64,000 nucleotides of DNA from Daucus carota subsp. sativus (Eukaryota; Streptophyta; Magnoliopsida; Apiales; Apiaceae). The notes under the pieces were generated by a model. That model saw only the letters and a list, made by a program, of their open reading frames with translations. It made no database searches and had not been told where the DNA came from. The stretch lies in NCBI RefSeq assembly GCF_001625215.2, contig NC_030385.2:37907598-37971597 (forward strand), read 5' to 3'. Shown here one piece after another: positions 36,276-48,428 of this stretch (the stretch's first letter is position 1; each line of letters starts with the position of its first letter). Position numbers and translations under genes: made by a program.

Positions 36276-37884
36276 CTAGGAACTTTCTTCATCTTTTAGC
36301 ACATCAAGGAAAGACTGCAGCATTCTTCGTATCTGCAAAACATGAATATTACGCCCTCAACAACAATTTAGTTGTAATTTGCTGAAATAATATTTCATTG
36401 AAATATTAGAAAACATATATAAATATAATAAAGCAAAAATATTTACCACATATTCGTCATCCTCCATAACTTCAATCTGCCTTTCCATCACTTCTCTGAG
36501 TCTCTTGCTTGACTGCGGTGCAAATCAAAAATCAATTGCAAAAGTTGAGCTCATTTGAAAATCTTCTTTTTGTATTAAAAAATTGTAAACATAAAAGCTG
36601 TCACTTCTATTTACAAACAATTATTTTCATCTGTACACAGTACACTACAGTAATATGGCAGATGCTGCACATTACATACAAATGTAATTTACTTATATTC
36701 ACTCTTTCAGTTCCCTGATAGTAACTAACTAATTATAACAGATCCTTTGCATTGCTTTATAAATCATCTAATTTTTCAGAAAAACAAATAACAAAAACTC
36801 CTTACAGGGGCACAACACCAGACAACTCGCACATTGTTTCGCACCGATAGGATTGGTAACCCATATCATGTAGATGCAGAACCCCTTGATGACCTGATTC
36901 AGGATTATCCTTGGTAACTCGGAATTTGGTGCACTCTACTACTCCAGTTTTTGAGGGACCTAAAGGGTTTTCAACGTACACTGTAAAGCAACAGAAATTG
37001 TTCTCTTGCAAATGCATTAAAACAGGTCCCATCCGTGTAGTGTCAAACCCACAATCAAAATCATGAAGCAGTGACTCGGCCATGTTCCCTGCATAAAGAA
37101 TGTGCTTGTCCAAGTCATAGGCGTAGATGTCTCTTTCGTCAACCCAATATATGGTCTTTTCACATACAACACTAACTGGGTTTAAAACCTGAATAGTTGA
37201 CATAGATATAGGGTTAAACCTGTATTCCTCCCATAATCCATTATGCACACCATACAGGATTGCACCCTGGGTGACGTGCCGACTGCCAATCATGATGGTA
37301 GTACCCATGCAGATATCAGAGCTTCCAATAGAAATGGTATTGGTCTCGTAAGGGATAGCAAACGGAGGGAAATCTAGCAATAAGCGGGAGGGAGGTTCCG
37401 TCAATGGCTGCCATCTCTGCTCAAGTACAGGCTTATTCGTATCCAGGCACTCAGCCCAAGTAGAGTCATTGGAATCTGTTTGGCTTAGTCCTCCAAATGC
37501 ATATATTTTCTTGCCAATGGCAACTACAGCCGGAAAAAATCTACCCTGATTCATTGGTGGGGGACTGAAGTCAAGTCCAAGTACTGGTTTGGTTGTGTCG
37601 AACTTTCTGACCTCATTGCTGGCTAAGATCCCCATGGATTTATCTCTCTTTGAGCCCCCAATACAATATACTATAAAGCCCACAGAAACAAGTGATGTTC
37701 CAAAAGTGACTAGGGCAGATCCATGGTGACGGATTATTTTATCGGGAGGAATTTTACTGCGACGGGATTGTTTTTGCACCTCCTCATCTGTCGTCTTGGT
37801 AGATATAGATGTCACAGCATAATTCATATTACTAGGACCATTATAGAGAAAGACAGATATTTGTTTGTTCGATTCACTAGCCAT
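36276..37884 (-). CDS. Kelch-repeat-like beta-propeller protein, three coding exons
   Basis: Exon 1 (36806-37884) begins MASESNKQISVFLYNGPSNM and has two clear kelch-type blades (VGFIVYCIGGSKRD near residue 70; AVVAIGKKIYAFGGLSQ near 120) and weaker later ones (TIYWVDERDIYAYDL). A terminal stop is readable directly after VVPL, but a strong donor CCCCT|GTAAGG sits just before it. Splicing to 36447-36507 and 36276-36332 keeps the frame and adds KRLREVMERQIEVMEDDEYV and IRRMLQSFLDVLKDEESS, a helical acidic tail; total about 398 residues. There is no F-box. Substrate or partners are unknown. A leader acceptor TTGCAG ends at 37915, so a 5'UTR intron is likely; the first exon may be near 41780-41945. 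The exact acceptor of exon 2 is uncertain (36507 or 36512). Confidence 0.7.
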
Positions 37885-38149
37885 ATGTTCTTCCTTAAAC
37901 TAACTGGACCCGCCCTGCAACTACAAAACTTCCTGTTAGTTGTTTGCCATTAAGAATTTCATAGCCTATGCTTAATAGATTTCACATCTACTACCATTTT
38001 TTTTTTTTAATGATGCATAGTAAAATTACAATATCAAGATAACACCCTCTTGTCAATGTATTGTGAATCTTCTGGTGCCAAAACACATGTTAAATGATTT
38101 GGGGAGAAAGTGTGAATGTTAATGATGACTTCATCTTTTATTCTCCTAA

Positions 38150-38519
38150 GAGTATTTTCAATAGGCTTCTAAATAATTTTTTTAAAATAACAAAATATAT
38201 GGCTCCTATTAAGTTAATACATTGAATAACATGACAATTCTAACACTACTCTTCATACTTGCTCTCTATTAATATTTTATTCTTATTTGAGGGGAAAGTT
38301 GGAGATAGAATTGGAAGAAAAATAAATAAAATTGGAGGGAAGTGAATATTATGTTCACAAAAACAAGTTAAGAGCACTTAGATAATCTTTAAAAAAAAGG
38401 AGAGAAAAGAGACTCTTAAGTTTTTAAAGAGCTTCTAGGAGCCTATTGGAGCACTAATTTTCAATATCATCTTTAAATTTGAAGTTTGAGTATGCTTGAA
38501 AAGCCTATTAGAAATGCTC
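38150..38519. mobile_element. Tourist-like MITE
   Basis: The ends GAGTATTTTCAATAGGCTT and AAGCCTATTAGAAATGCTC are imperfect inverted repeats flanked by TAA on both sides. About 370 bp with no coding capacity. Confidence 0.65.
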
Positions 38520-38754
38520 TAATTAGATAACTACAACAAAATAGTAAAGATTGCTTGTTTCAATAAAAACATAATTATAGGATCATAAAATACAAATGTA
38601 AAGATTTGACAACAAAAAATACAAATGTATAGAAATCCCATCTTAGGAAATACATAGAAAGGCTACAAATTCTATTACCGATTACTCAAAGCATATAAAG
38701 ACATTTTGGAGACACAATTATCAATCCTCGAAGAAATGAATATTTTAATTTTAG

Positions 38755-38807
38755 CCCCGGGACAACCCCGGAAAATATTGGCCCGGGAACAACCCCTGAA
38801 AATATCA
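38755..38807. repeat. Small GC-rich tandem duplication
   Basis: Two units of the form GCCCGGGACAACCCCGGAAAATAT lie side by side in AT-rich DNA, the second slightly changed. Unexplained. Confidence 0.5.
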
Positions 38808-39071
38808 GACGGTATCAATGTAAAAACCTCCTCATATATATAACACACTCAACAAATCCAAAAGAGCTAAACAACTTGTTAGAAAATGGTACAAAAAGAC
38901 AAACAATATAGATTATTATGTTCCACCTTATATTTGACGTTTTCCTTGGGCTCTGAAATAGGAACATTCATTTATATTACATTTAACATTACATATGCAT
39001 GAAATATGTATACCTATTATATTAAAGTCGAACTAAAGATAATTATAGGCCCCATGGGCTTTACATTGCTA

Positions 39072-39440
39072 GAGCATATCTAACCATACAAAACCCTTAC
39101 CTAAAAGTAGTTCAAAAATAACATAAATAAGAATAAGATTTATAGAGAATATGTAAAAAATTATCAGCTCCAATGGGACCTTCCCCTTGGCTAAAAATTT
39201 AGTCAACCTCTTGATGTTGGCTATACGAACAACTAGAGACATGTAGCGATATTCCACATCAACTCTTACCATATTAAAATAATATATTCTATTTATAACT
39301 TGAAATAATAATAATAACTACTTTTAAAATATAGCCAACCATTATAGCCAATACAATCGAAACACAAATCCTTGCAGGCTCATCAAATTATACATAATCA
39401 ACATTTTATATTATTTTACCTAAAATCCTTAGAGATGCTC
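39072..39440. mobile_element. Diverged Tourist-like MITE
   Basis: GAGCATATCTAACC at the left and TTAGAGATGCTC at the right are inverted repeats; the flanks are CTA and TTA, so the target duplication has decayed. The arms share an AACATCAAGAGGTTGAC-like interior. About 370 bp, non-coding. Confidence 0.55.
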
Positions 39441-40056
39441 TTATGGCATAATTTTGGACTTTTTAAATATTTTATTAAAACTCTATTATGATATGAATCA
39501 TTACTTGCGATATGATCCTATTAAAATTATAATAAAAATTTTATATTATAATCCTCAATAAGATGACAAGTTTTTTGGAATTCACAATAGTTGTAAAAGA
39601 AGATTTTTAAACATTACAAAAATATACAATTAAAACTAATTTGAGGAAATTGCTTGTTGTTAATGCTAGTGAAATGGGATTGTTGAGTGCTGGTGAAGAG
39701 TGTTTGATATTGTAAGAGCTAGAGTTGCATATTGCATATCTGTTAAGTTATTAACAGAAACTAACGGAATAACCTTTCTGCAAGTTTTAAATGGTAGAAT
39801 TAGTTGACTGGAAGATTTTTTCACTCTGTAGGCCAACTGAAAGTTTTGGTCGAGTACAGTGACGAAATAGAGCATTAAACCTTACAAGATATAATATCAG
39901 GTGGACTTTATGAAATAAAATGATTGAGCTTTCTATACATAGAACACATTGAACATTTTCAATGAATATTTTCAATTTTTTGTTTTGTTATGTTTCACTT
40001 TTGATTTTCTACATATGTACAAGATATGCACCTAAGTGAACTATTTTATTAGATTT

Positions 40057-40089
<33 letters not shown>

Positions 40090-40093
<4 letters not shown>

Positions 40094-40659
40094 GCTTACT
40101 CCACTAGAAACTAAATTAGTCTAAAAACTAGAAACTAGTCCCTACCAGTTTTTCATCACTGTTCTTAACTACATAAATCACTTATTTGTATATCAGAAAT
40201 CACTATCTTATATATGCAAAATCTGAATATAGATATATAAATAAACATATATACAACGTATATCATCATCATCTTCAATCATACTACATTGATGAAACTC
40301 CTGGCATTATTATCAACTCATTCCACTACTGTCGTCGTCACTTGCAACCATGATTTGCCTATCATCGTTTATCATCATAACTTGCCACTACTAATGACTA
40401 TCTACCATCACCACACACCTCATCCCGTCATTTGCTACCATCATGGACCTCCTACAACTAGAATTGATCATCAATAATCGACCACCAATATCAATCTTAA
40501 GTAAATTTTCTCAATTATTAAAAATAAAAACTGATGAATTTATTATATAAAATAGTGATTAACAGCATACAAACTAGTTATTTCTGTAATTATAAACAGT
40601 GATCGAAGGAGTGGTTTCTAGTTTCTAGAATAAAATTGGTTTCTATTTGATCACTTGCC
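40090..40659. mobile_element. Element nested in (TA)n, Micron-like
   Basis: The insert is bordered by (TA)n on both sides (about 40060-40089 and 40660-40684). The left end GGGCTTACTCCACTAGAAACTAA and right end TTGGTTTCTATTTGATCACTTGCC are partly complementary (AACTAGAAACTAGT inside the left arm, TTTCTAGTTTCTAG inside the right). The interior has a CCATCATC-rich open stretch of no coding value. Confidence 0.55.
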
Positions 40660-41779
40660 TATATATATATATATATATATATATAATAAGAATTTTAGAC
40701 AAGCTATTTGAGAAGTTATGAAATTTATTGGGTAGATTATTAAACTTCATCTTCTCTGTTTGGTACTTTGGTTCTCAATTCTTATTCATGTTTTTAGATT
40801 TTATCTCACTGTTGCTTTTTATGCAAAATATATATTCTATCCAAAAACTTAATAACTAATATTAAATAACACAAGTCAATTTTCAGGTCGCACAAAGTAA
40901 TTCTTTTCTTATACTTCATAGATGAATCAATATTAGAATCCTAAAACCAATATCAATGGACAGAACTAAGACAAGGATAGTAGAGAAAATATATTGCAAG
41001 CAAATCAATATGGGATAGACATCATAGACAGTTTTTTAGTACTGAACACGAATTTGCAAGACGGATATGAAATTATATAGTTTTTGTGTAACCCTTACAG
41101 GGACATTTAGCCTATGGTTAATGAACCCAGGTAACAGTCCTTGTTTGGAATGTGTCTCATTAATCTTCTTGTTCACATCATTTTCATTCTCATACCCATT
41201 TGGCATCCATAAACCTTCTACATTTTCACAAAAATTCCAGCATGGATCTTAATAATAGAAATTTTCTCTAGCATGTTAGAATATAATATGATCTTGACAA
41301 GGCCTTCTCCAAATATCTTGAGATTTTAGAATAACTGATCACTTAACATAGTATCAGAGCTCAGACTCACGGAAGATTCGGGTTCGACTCCCAACCCCTA
41401 GTATTCTCATATCTAGTTATGGACATGAAGGCAATGTTTATGCCCCAAGAATGGACAACCGTGATCCACTGTCGACCCAAAAATGAGCTTTCAAGTGAGG
41501 AAACAATATCATCCTCATAAACCCTCCTCCCGTTACCCAGAAAATTGGTCACTTAACACATTTCTGGCTGGCTAGTGATTTTTTTAACCCCCTTGAGAAG
41601 TAAAGAAAAAGAAATAGTCAAGTAGTTTGACCCAGGGCTTTAGAGTTTTGGTTCCGCAATTACAAGACATGAAGCTCTCAAGTCTCAACACATATGCCAG
41701 TAACACAAACATATTACTTGTACAAAGAGATCCATACAAACAAAAAAGACAGACCCAAGTCAAGTAAGCACCTGTTGCA

Positions 41780-41945
41780 GCATGATGTATAGATGCAGAT
41801 CTGTTCTTCTTGGATGTGTGTGTATATCTTCTCTGGGGTTTTGAATATTGAAATGAATGACTGAGAAGAGAAGAGTCTTTAGCAGCCGCCGGGCAATTTG
41901 GTTTAGAATGGAAAGAAAACTTGGATATCATCTACAAACTAGGTC
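41780..41945 (-). other. Possible first exon of the kelch gene, or a separate short 5' exon
   Basis: Downstream of a TATA-like AGTATATACG (minus strand, about 41970-41979) an ATG at 41931 opens MISKFSFHSKPNCPAAAKDS, a Ser/Lys-rich stretch of about 51 codons ending at a donor GCAACAG|GTGCTT (about 41773). Joined to the kelch leader acceptor it meets a stop before the kelch ATG, so it would be an upstream open frame in a leader exon. A TATCAGAGCTCAGAC retroelement PBS-like relic lies nearby at about 41350. Confidence 0.25.
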
Positions 41946-42054
41946 GATGAGATCTGCTGTACAAACTACACGTATATACTTAACTATAGACCATCAGTGC
42001 GACCAAAATTTTTATTTTATACTCCCTCGTCCTGTCTTCTTCGACTAGTCCACG

Positions 42055-42697
42055 GATGACAATCTGCTCGGATTTCATCAAATTCATAATATATTTCGGG
42101 TAATGTAAAATCTAAATCCAATTCGTCGGATTTAGAAATAAAAAATTATAAACCTGCCTAAATTATGATAATTAAATATTTTTTCCAAAATTAGGATTAT
42201 TAGATGGGATTCTATTTATTTAATTTAGAATAATATAAATTTAAACCATATTAATTTTCATTATTATTAATCATTCAATTTATCAATTATAATATATTTA
42301 TATAAAATATGCTTATACTTGAACTTTGAGATAGAAGACAGTGAATCAAAAATTTTTAAATTAATTTTATTTAATTAACATCCCTTTATGTCATTTAATA
42401 ACATATTTTATACAATATATATTATTGATGAAGTATTTGTCTTGAATAGATACAATTTCTTTTAAACTAATCTATTGATATTAAGATTATTATATTACAT
42501 TCATTAAAGACTTAAATAACATATATATGTTCGTTTTTTTTTTTCGGATTTCGAATCCGGTTTCGGATCGAAAAAGGTCATATCCAAATCCAAATCCAAA
42601 AAAATTCAGTTCATATCCAAATCCAAACGGGTTCGGTATATCAAAAATTCGGATTTTGGACCGGGTATCTGTCCGATTGGATTATTTTGTCATCCCT
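42055..42697. mobile_element. Old TIR element with GGATGACAA ends
   Basis: GGATGACAATCTGCTCGGATTT at the left and CGATTGGATTATTTTGTCATCC at the right form an inverted pair. The arms hold repeated CCAAATCC/GGATTT motifs (TATCCAAATCCAAATCC). It resembles the CGGGT-rich element at 8398-8904 in layout. No target duplication is visible. Confidence 0.45.
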
Positions 42698-42699
42698 AA

Positions 42700-43740
42700 T
42701 TAGATTATTACACTCTTTTTATAAACTAAAAATTAGTCCCTCTATCATATTATAAAATTTAATTTTATAAATTGTATTAGAATTTCTTTTATGAATAAAA
42801 TTTAATATTTAAATCTTTATAAAAAGTTAATTTAAAAATAAATTATAAAATTATTTTAAAAATAAATTATAAAATTATTTTCATATACATATTAAAATAT
42901 GTGTCCAGTAATGTAAGAAAATCGTAAATAAACAAGAGGGAAGGAGTTAAGCCCATAATTAGTAGACCATATGAAATTAAAAATTTTAACTAAGATATAT
43001 AATTATTGTTCAAAATTTTGTTGATTTGACTAAATTAAAATAATATTATAAATTAGAGATAAAAGAAATAATAAGTAATTATGTAAAGGTGGCATTTTCA
43101 TTGAAAAAAAGGAATTAGGATTTAGAGTTTGCCTACGAAGTTGGGCGTTATAGATCCCAATAAGTTTTGATGATGGGTGAATATGTTTATTTACAAAAAA
43201 TACTCAATTATTAATTAATTAATTTTAGTGTCAAAACACATTAAAGCAAAAGATCAAATATCATATAAAAACATAATTAGTTTAGGATTAAATACTTTTG
43301 AGTGTAAATCAGATGCACTGAAACACGTAATGTCATGTAATTATTACAACACGTGCGGTAGTTTTGAACTTGCTAGTTGCTAAACACATTTGCAAAAGAT
43401 TACCTGTACAGAACTTATAAACCATTTAGTAGAATTTATAGCAATAAGTTGAACTTACTTCTAATTTATACCCCCACACTATTTGACACCAGTGCAATCT
43501 GCAAATGGGACTAGTACTCTTTGTAGGTAATCATATGCAGAGGTAATACATGATACATGAAAATGGAAAACAATCTCATATTTAGCAGCTGTAAATTTGA
43601 AATTTTAACAACATTTACATTCAGCTCACTTTTTCGGGTCACGTCCTTGTCAGTTTTGAGAGCGTAACAATTGCACACGAGCTGCAAGCACCAAGTTCAC
43701 CGAAGAGGACACATATTGATTGGAAAAGGTTTAGAACATA
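42700..43740. other. Intergenic AT-rich DNA
   Basis: No gene is seen. About 42836-42880 has a 24-bp unit AAAATAAATTATAAAATTATTTT in tandem. The last 150 bases are probably 3' flank of the next gene on the minus strand. Confidence 0.4.
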
Positions 43741-43902
43741 GGAGCTAGAACTCAAACTTATAGGGTCCATCTTGCAGAAACTTTATGATGGAAGGCATAG
43801 AGCTCCTGAAATTCAAGAAAATCACAGCTTATTATGTGTCCAGATGAGTATACTTATTGCATATATTTACTATCATTCAATAAAAAAGATGTTATTCAAG
43901 TA

Positions 43903-46672
43903 TTACTGTGTGTTTGTGATAAGTGATGCATTGCTTGAAAAATGCAGTTGTCCAACTATAATCTCATATAAGCTTGCAGGCGCTTCCGGGAAGACAGAGT
44001 ATAACACTTTCTCCACATCCGACCATAACGGACATTCAGGCTATATATAAACAAACAAAGATTATAACAAATTCATCACCCGGAAGTTTTTATATCATTT
44101 AACTTATTATAATATAATTACATAACACATTGTACTTACTGGATTATGAGCATATGCATATTTGTGAAAAGATCGTATGCCTTCCATATTTGTATATGAT
44201 GTGTTCTTGCCCTGGGTATATAATGGTTGCAACATGAAAGCTGAAGTTGATGGCGCAGCTGTGTCTAACCTTGTCCAGAAGTCAACAGTGAGAATTGCTC
44301 TAGCAAACAGATCACTAGTAAGTAGATCATACAAACTCCTATTGAAATCTCTGTATTTCTCTAGTTTCTCAATGAAATTGTATCTATCTTCAGAAGTCCA
44401 AACCACGGGGCAGTGGGTGATTATAAATGATAATTGTCTGAAAAAAGAATAAGTGAATAACATAAGCAGAAACAAAGATATACAAAAAAAATATAAAGCA
44501 TATTGTAAGTAAAGATCATGTTGTTGGGCCAGATCAGCGAGCCTTACAATAGTATAATATTGTCCATTTTGGGCCGAGCCCACACGGGTTTGTCTTTTGA
44601 GCATCTCCCAAAAGACCTCATTCTTAGTGGAGTTACTTATATCAAGCTATATGCCCCTCCCACTACCGATGTGGGACAATTCCTAACAGATAATTGGCAA
44701 GTCCTTGACAATATATCCCAAACGGCTATCACCTATTAATGCTAAAAACAGTGCATCTCCAATCTAAAGTAAGATTAATGATGCATTACAGGTTTATCAG
44801 CCACTTCTTTGATCACAATGATGACGGGATTAGCTTGCTTACTATATAAGGCCTTTGTTACTGTTGGCCTATCTAGTTTTTGCCGCCTTTTGCTATGTGG
44901 TAGTTGTGTCTTTTGTATGTGTAATGAGTTGGACAATCATGGATAAATTCTAAATCTCTGTTGATATATGCGAAAAATGGGAGGACAATCTCCTATACCT
45001 CTATGTATAAAACTTTCAACTTTTCCAACATAGAGAGAAGTGCTTTGTGATAACCCCTGTTTTATGTGGAAAGAAGCAATTCAAATGCCGGATGGAAAGA
45101 TACATTTGGCAACTCTAGATCGATGAAAGATGAATATCACAAAGTATGATATCAATCATAGTTTTTCTTTTTTTCAGTTTGACATCTTAATTTTAATCTA
45201 CTTTTCGGCTTATAACTTACTAAAATAATGCAAATCAGATAAAGTGTGGTATCAATCCTATTTTTTTTTTCAGTTTGACGTCTTTATATTGATCCAATCT
45301 ACTTTAAGCAGCTTATGACTTACTAAGAGCAAGTCTAACCCTTCTATTATGCGTGTCCTGCTTAGTTTATCATTATACATCACACATCGTTTTGATTAGT
45401 CAGACAATATAATTGTAAAAACAAGCCTACACTTTTTTATTTGTTTTCCCTGGAAAAACCACTATTAACAACACTAATTCAATAATCAAACGATATCACA
45501 AGGGTAAACCAGTCAAATATTAACCATACTTAAAAAGCCAGCAAGCAAAATCGGCGTTTAGTTTATGTAACCAAACTATTAAATGTGTTAAGTGGAACAC
45601 AACAATAATCAGATATATAATTCATTTAATACTAATCAGTTATGTAATATTCAGATACCCTTCAACTGCAAGACATGCAACGGAAAGAAGAGTCTCTAAA
45701 AAAAAATGCTCCAAAGACAAAGTGCCAAAGGTGACAAACCTTAAAGATTCACCACTGTATGTAAAACTTCCATTTTCCATTTGTGTACATTTCTTGCACA
45801 GTTTGTCAAACAACTCCATTTCAAAAAACCCCTGAATTTTAGATTCCATCAACATGTCATGAAGTTCACCAATGTCCTTCCGTATCCCCTCGTCCTCTTC
45901 TGCAAGCGGGATAGTCTTAAACTACTTACATAAATCATTCAATTATATATGATATATCAAATAAAAAAAAAAACCACTTTGTATACCTTCGGTCGCTGCA
46001 GGGATGACAAATATCGGAGATTTACCGGTGATGCGTATCCCAGCTCTTATATTCCCGAAAGACATTTTTGCTTGATGAAACTTTCCCACAGTGGAAAAAA
46101 GAGAACTATAGGAAACAAAACACGAATTACATGTATCCTGTAAATATTAAAGCATAATTTTCACTTGGCCAAAACAAAAGGCGCATATATCTCTTCTTTT
46201 TCAAAAGATATACATATAAAGTTTCTAACCGGAATAACAAAGTCGAGTCTTGTTCATTAGAATTTGGAAGCCATTTGTCAAAGGTTAAAGTTGACACTTG
46301 TCCTGTTATAAGACAAGGTTTCTCTGTCTTCAACATTTTGACTTCTGGGGGTATTTCCAAAAGTGTTGATGTATAATCATTATGCACTGATTTAAGATCA
46401 GCATGCTTTAAACGCCCAACACAATAAGGCTCCGCCACATTTTTAGGAGCTAAAGCATAAAAGATTTCAAGTTGCCTCCTCATGTCAAATGCTTTAGGTA
46501 AGTCTTCACAAATCCAAAGGTAAACCATTTTGGGTTCAGCCTCTTTGCCAGTACAATCATACATCTTTCCATGATGAAAATTTGTATGGGCTTGAACAAC
46601 AATATACTTATCCAAGTCATGAACTTGACATGAAAAGTGTTTGGAAGTGTAAATATCATCAGAATCCTCCAT
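43903..46672 (-). CDS. IRE1-like protein with pseudokinase and degenerate KEN domain, tandem copy 1
   Basis: Five coding exons (order of transcription): 46230-46672, 45987-46105, 45740-45899, 44140-44437, 43903-44040; all GT-AG, phases match, 385 residues. Exon 1 is a diverged kinase N-lobe (KNVAEPYCV, then KPCLITGQVSTLTFDKW). Exon 2 has FHQAKMSFGNIRAGIRIT where kinases have LH..xxHRDLKPxNILI, so the catalytic Asp is Asn and HRD is lost; no DFG follows. Exon 3 (IRKDIGELHDMLMESK) fits the DxxSLG helix, implying loss of the activation segment. Exon 4 THCPVVWTSEDRYNFIEKLE matches the IRE1 HPxFW..E.RL.FL start of the KEN RNase domain, with DFWTRL and GIRSFHKYAYAH. Exon 5 ends FPEAPASLYEIIV like KEN FPxLLxxVY. 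The RNK..HY catalytic block is absent, as are lumenal and membrane segments. A 5'UTR intron (46686-47447) is likely. Family call is from motif order only. Confidence 0.68.
44520..44686. mobile_element. TRIM/solo-LTR-like repeat in an intron of IRE1-like copy 1
   Basis: Read on the minus strand it starts TGTTAGGAATTGTCCCACAT and ends GGCCCAACA, i.e. TG...CA like an LTR. The phrases GGGCCGAGCCCACACGG, CCCAAAAGACCTCATTC and CCGATGTGGGAC are those of a repeat I recall from many dicot genomes. There is no 5-bp target duplication, so the boundaries are uncertain. The equivalent intron of copy 2 lacks it. Confidence 0.5.
45139..45330. repeat. Tandem duplication in an intron
   Basis: Two units of about 100 bp share AAAGTxTGxTATCAATC, a T-rich run, CAGTTTGACxTCTT, AATCTACTTT and GCTTATxACTTACTAA. 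They lie in intron 3 of IRE1-like copy 1. Confidence 0.6.
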
Positions 46673-47522
46673 CAAATACTACAACCTGCAAGACGAATCA
46701 AGTAAGATGATGGTTGTACACGCTACTAGTCTATTACGACCATATGATAATATAAACACCCGAATTTCTTAAAACCACAAAAAGTGTAAGCAATTGGAGT
46801 CTTGTATTGACTATAAAAATTGAATCATGTAGATTTGTCCCCAGCAAAATAGCACCCAATTCTCCATCATAATTTTAATACCACAACACACCCGCGTTGC
46901 AATTAATCTAAATTCATATAACAAAAACAATCAAGATTAAACACACAATAATTGATCATACACACAACAACAGACATTTCATACCATCACACCCAGATTG
47001 CAATTGATTTCAAATCATAAAACATAAAAAATCGAATTGTATCTTCACTTGTAGGCCCGAAATATAGGGTTTACAATCATATGTATATTAGCAACGAATT
47101 CGGGTCGGTGACAAAAATTAACAGACAAACACCAACACATATGGACAAACACACACACACACCGTGACATCCATATCATTCAAGAAAGCTACTACTTATT
47201 GAAGTCTTGACGAAGGATTATGTAGTTGTGATGAATTTTAGGGATCTGATAAGGAGAGTACATACAAGATCAATTAGGGTGCTTGGCAAGAGATCTTATC
47301 TCCACTATCTATCATTAGATTCTTGCTTTATTTGGGTTTGTTCGCTAAACCCTTCCACAGTTATAAACAACACTGTCTTGCAAGTGTTTAGTATTGGTTT
47401 ATACAATATAAAAGAGAGATGATTATTATGAGATAAGCTTACTCACCGAACTTAGGATGATGAAGAAGAAGAATCGCAGCAATCTCACTCCGAGCTGAGA
47501 ACAAGTGCACCCTCAACTTCTG

Positions 47523-47531
47523 ATTATATAT
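47523..47531 (-). promoter_or_regulatory. TATA box of IRE1-like copy 1
   Basis: On the minus strand CATATATAATCA lies about 75 bases upstream of the splice donor of the proposed non-coding first exon (47448 to about 47495). That exon ends CTAAGTTCG|GTGAGT. Confidence 0.45.
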
Positions 47532-47627
47532 GACAAGAGGATTTAGATGAGATACATAAATAGGAGTTCAGCTCAATAAATTTAATGACCTGGACAAGAA
47601 ACACATGATCTAACGCTCACTTGAACG

Positions 47628-47668
47628 CCACGTGTCAGATATGTTCTTTGGATTGCATCCACGTGTCA
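47628..47668 (-). promoter_or_regulatory. Two identical ABRE/G-box motifs (TGACACGTGG)
   Basis: CCACGTGTCA on the + strand occurs at 47628-47637 and 47659-47668, start-to-start spacing 31 bp, about three helical turns. They lie about 100-140 bases upstream of the TATA box of IRE1-like copy 1. CACGTG is the core bound by plant bZIP factors (ABA response factors, and related ER-stress bZIPs bind CCACGT-type sites). The regulatory role is inference. Confidence 0.5.
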
Positions 47669-48348
47669 TTTGCGACAGACTGACAGCAGACAGCCACCTT
47701 TCTTGAGATTTAATTGTCCCACCCGGCCCCTCCACTCCCTCGTACGGCTTTTTCGTTGTTCAATGCACCCTCCGGGCCGCAAACATTTGCTTATTTTTGG
47801 ATGTTTTTGTAAAATATAATTTCAAAATATTTATTTTTGAGTTCTCTATTAAATATTATAAAATTATATTTTATTGAAATTTTAAAAAACATGTCATACA
47901 CAATTCACTGAATAGAGGAGTACTTTTTTATTCCTGACACACATCTTAATACTTCTATAAAATATTATAGTTTATAATATTTTTAATTTTTTTTGAATAA
48001 AAATTTAAATATTAAATTTTTATTTTCATGTTATTTATGTATTGTTTTTCGGAGGACTCAACAAAAATAAATAATATTACAAATAGGAAATTTTATATTA
48101 TTATATTCTGTGATATATTTGAATATACTCTTTGCTTGTATTATGATCAGAAAAATAGTTATAGGATCTGCACACTAAATCTGCTGATTCTTTTTTATAT
48201 TGAATTGGATGTCCCGGTAATTTAAGACACCACCGTTTCATCCAAATATCTTAAATTTGAGGTTAGGACATATTTAGTACATTGTTGGACACTTGGACTT
48301 GCTCTAAGCTACTGCGGTTGAAGCCTATTGATATAAAGAGAGAGAGTA

Positions 48349-48428
48349 GTTTGATGGAATGCAGAACTTTATGTAGTCCAGATCTGTGGTTTGATGGAAT
48401 GCAGAACTTTATGTAGTCCAGATCTGTT
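48349..48428. repeat. Exact tandem duplication of about 40 bp
   Basis: GTTTGATGGAATGCAGAACT followed by TTATGTAGTCCAGATCTGT is present twice without a mismatch. A recent duplication in the space between the two IRE1-like genes. Confidence 0.85.

Noticed and set aside
46686..47447. A further coding exon upstream of IRE1-like copy 1
   Set aside because: The stretch lies between a good leader donor and acceptor, has no conserved frame with copy 2, and is better explained as a 5'UTR intron.
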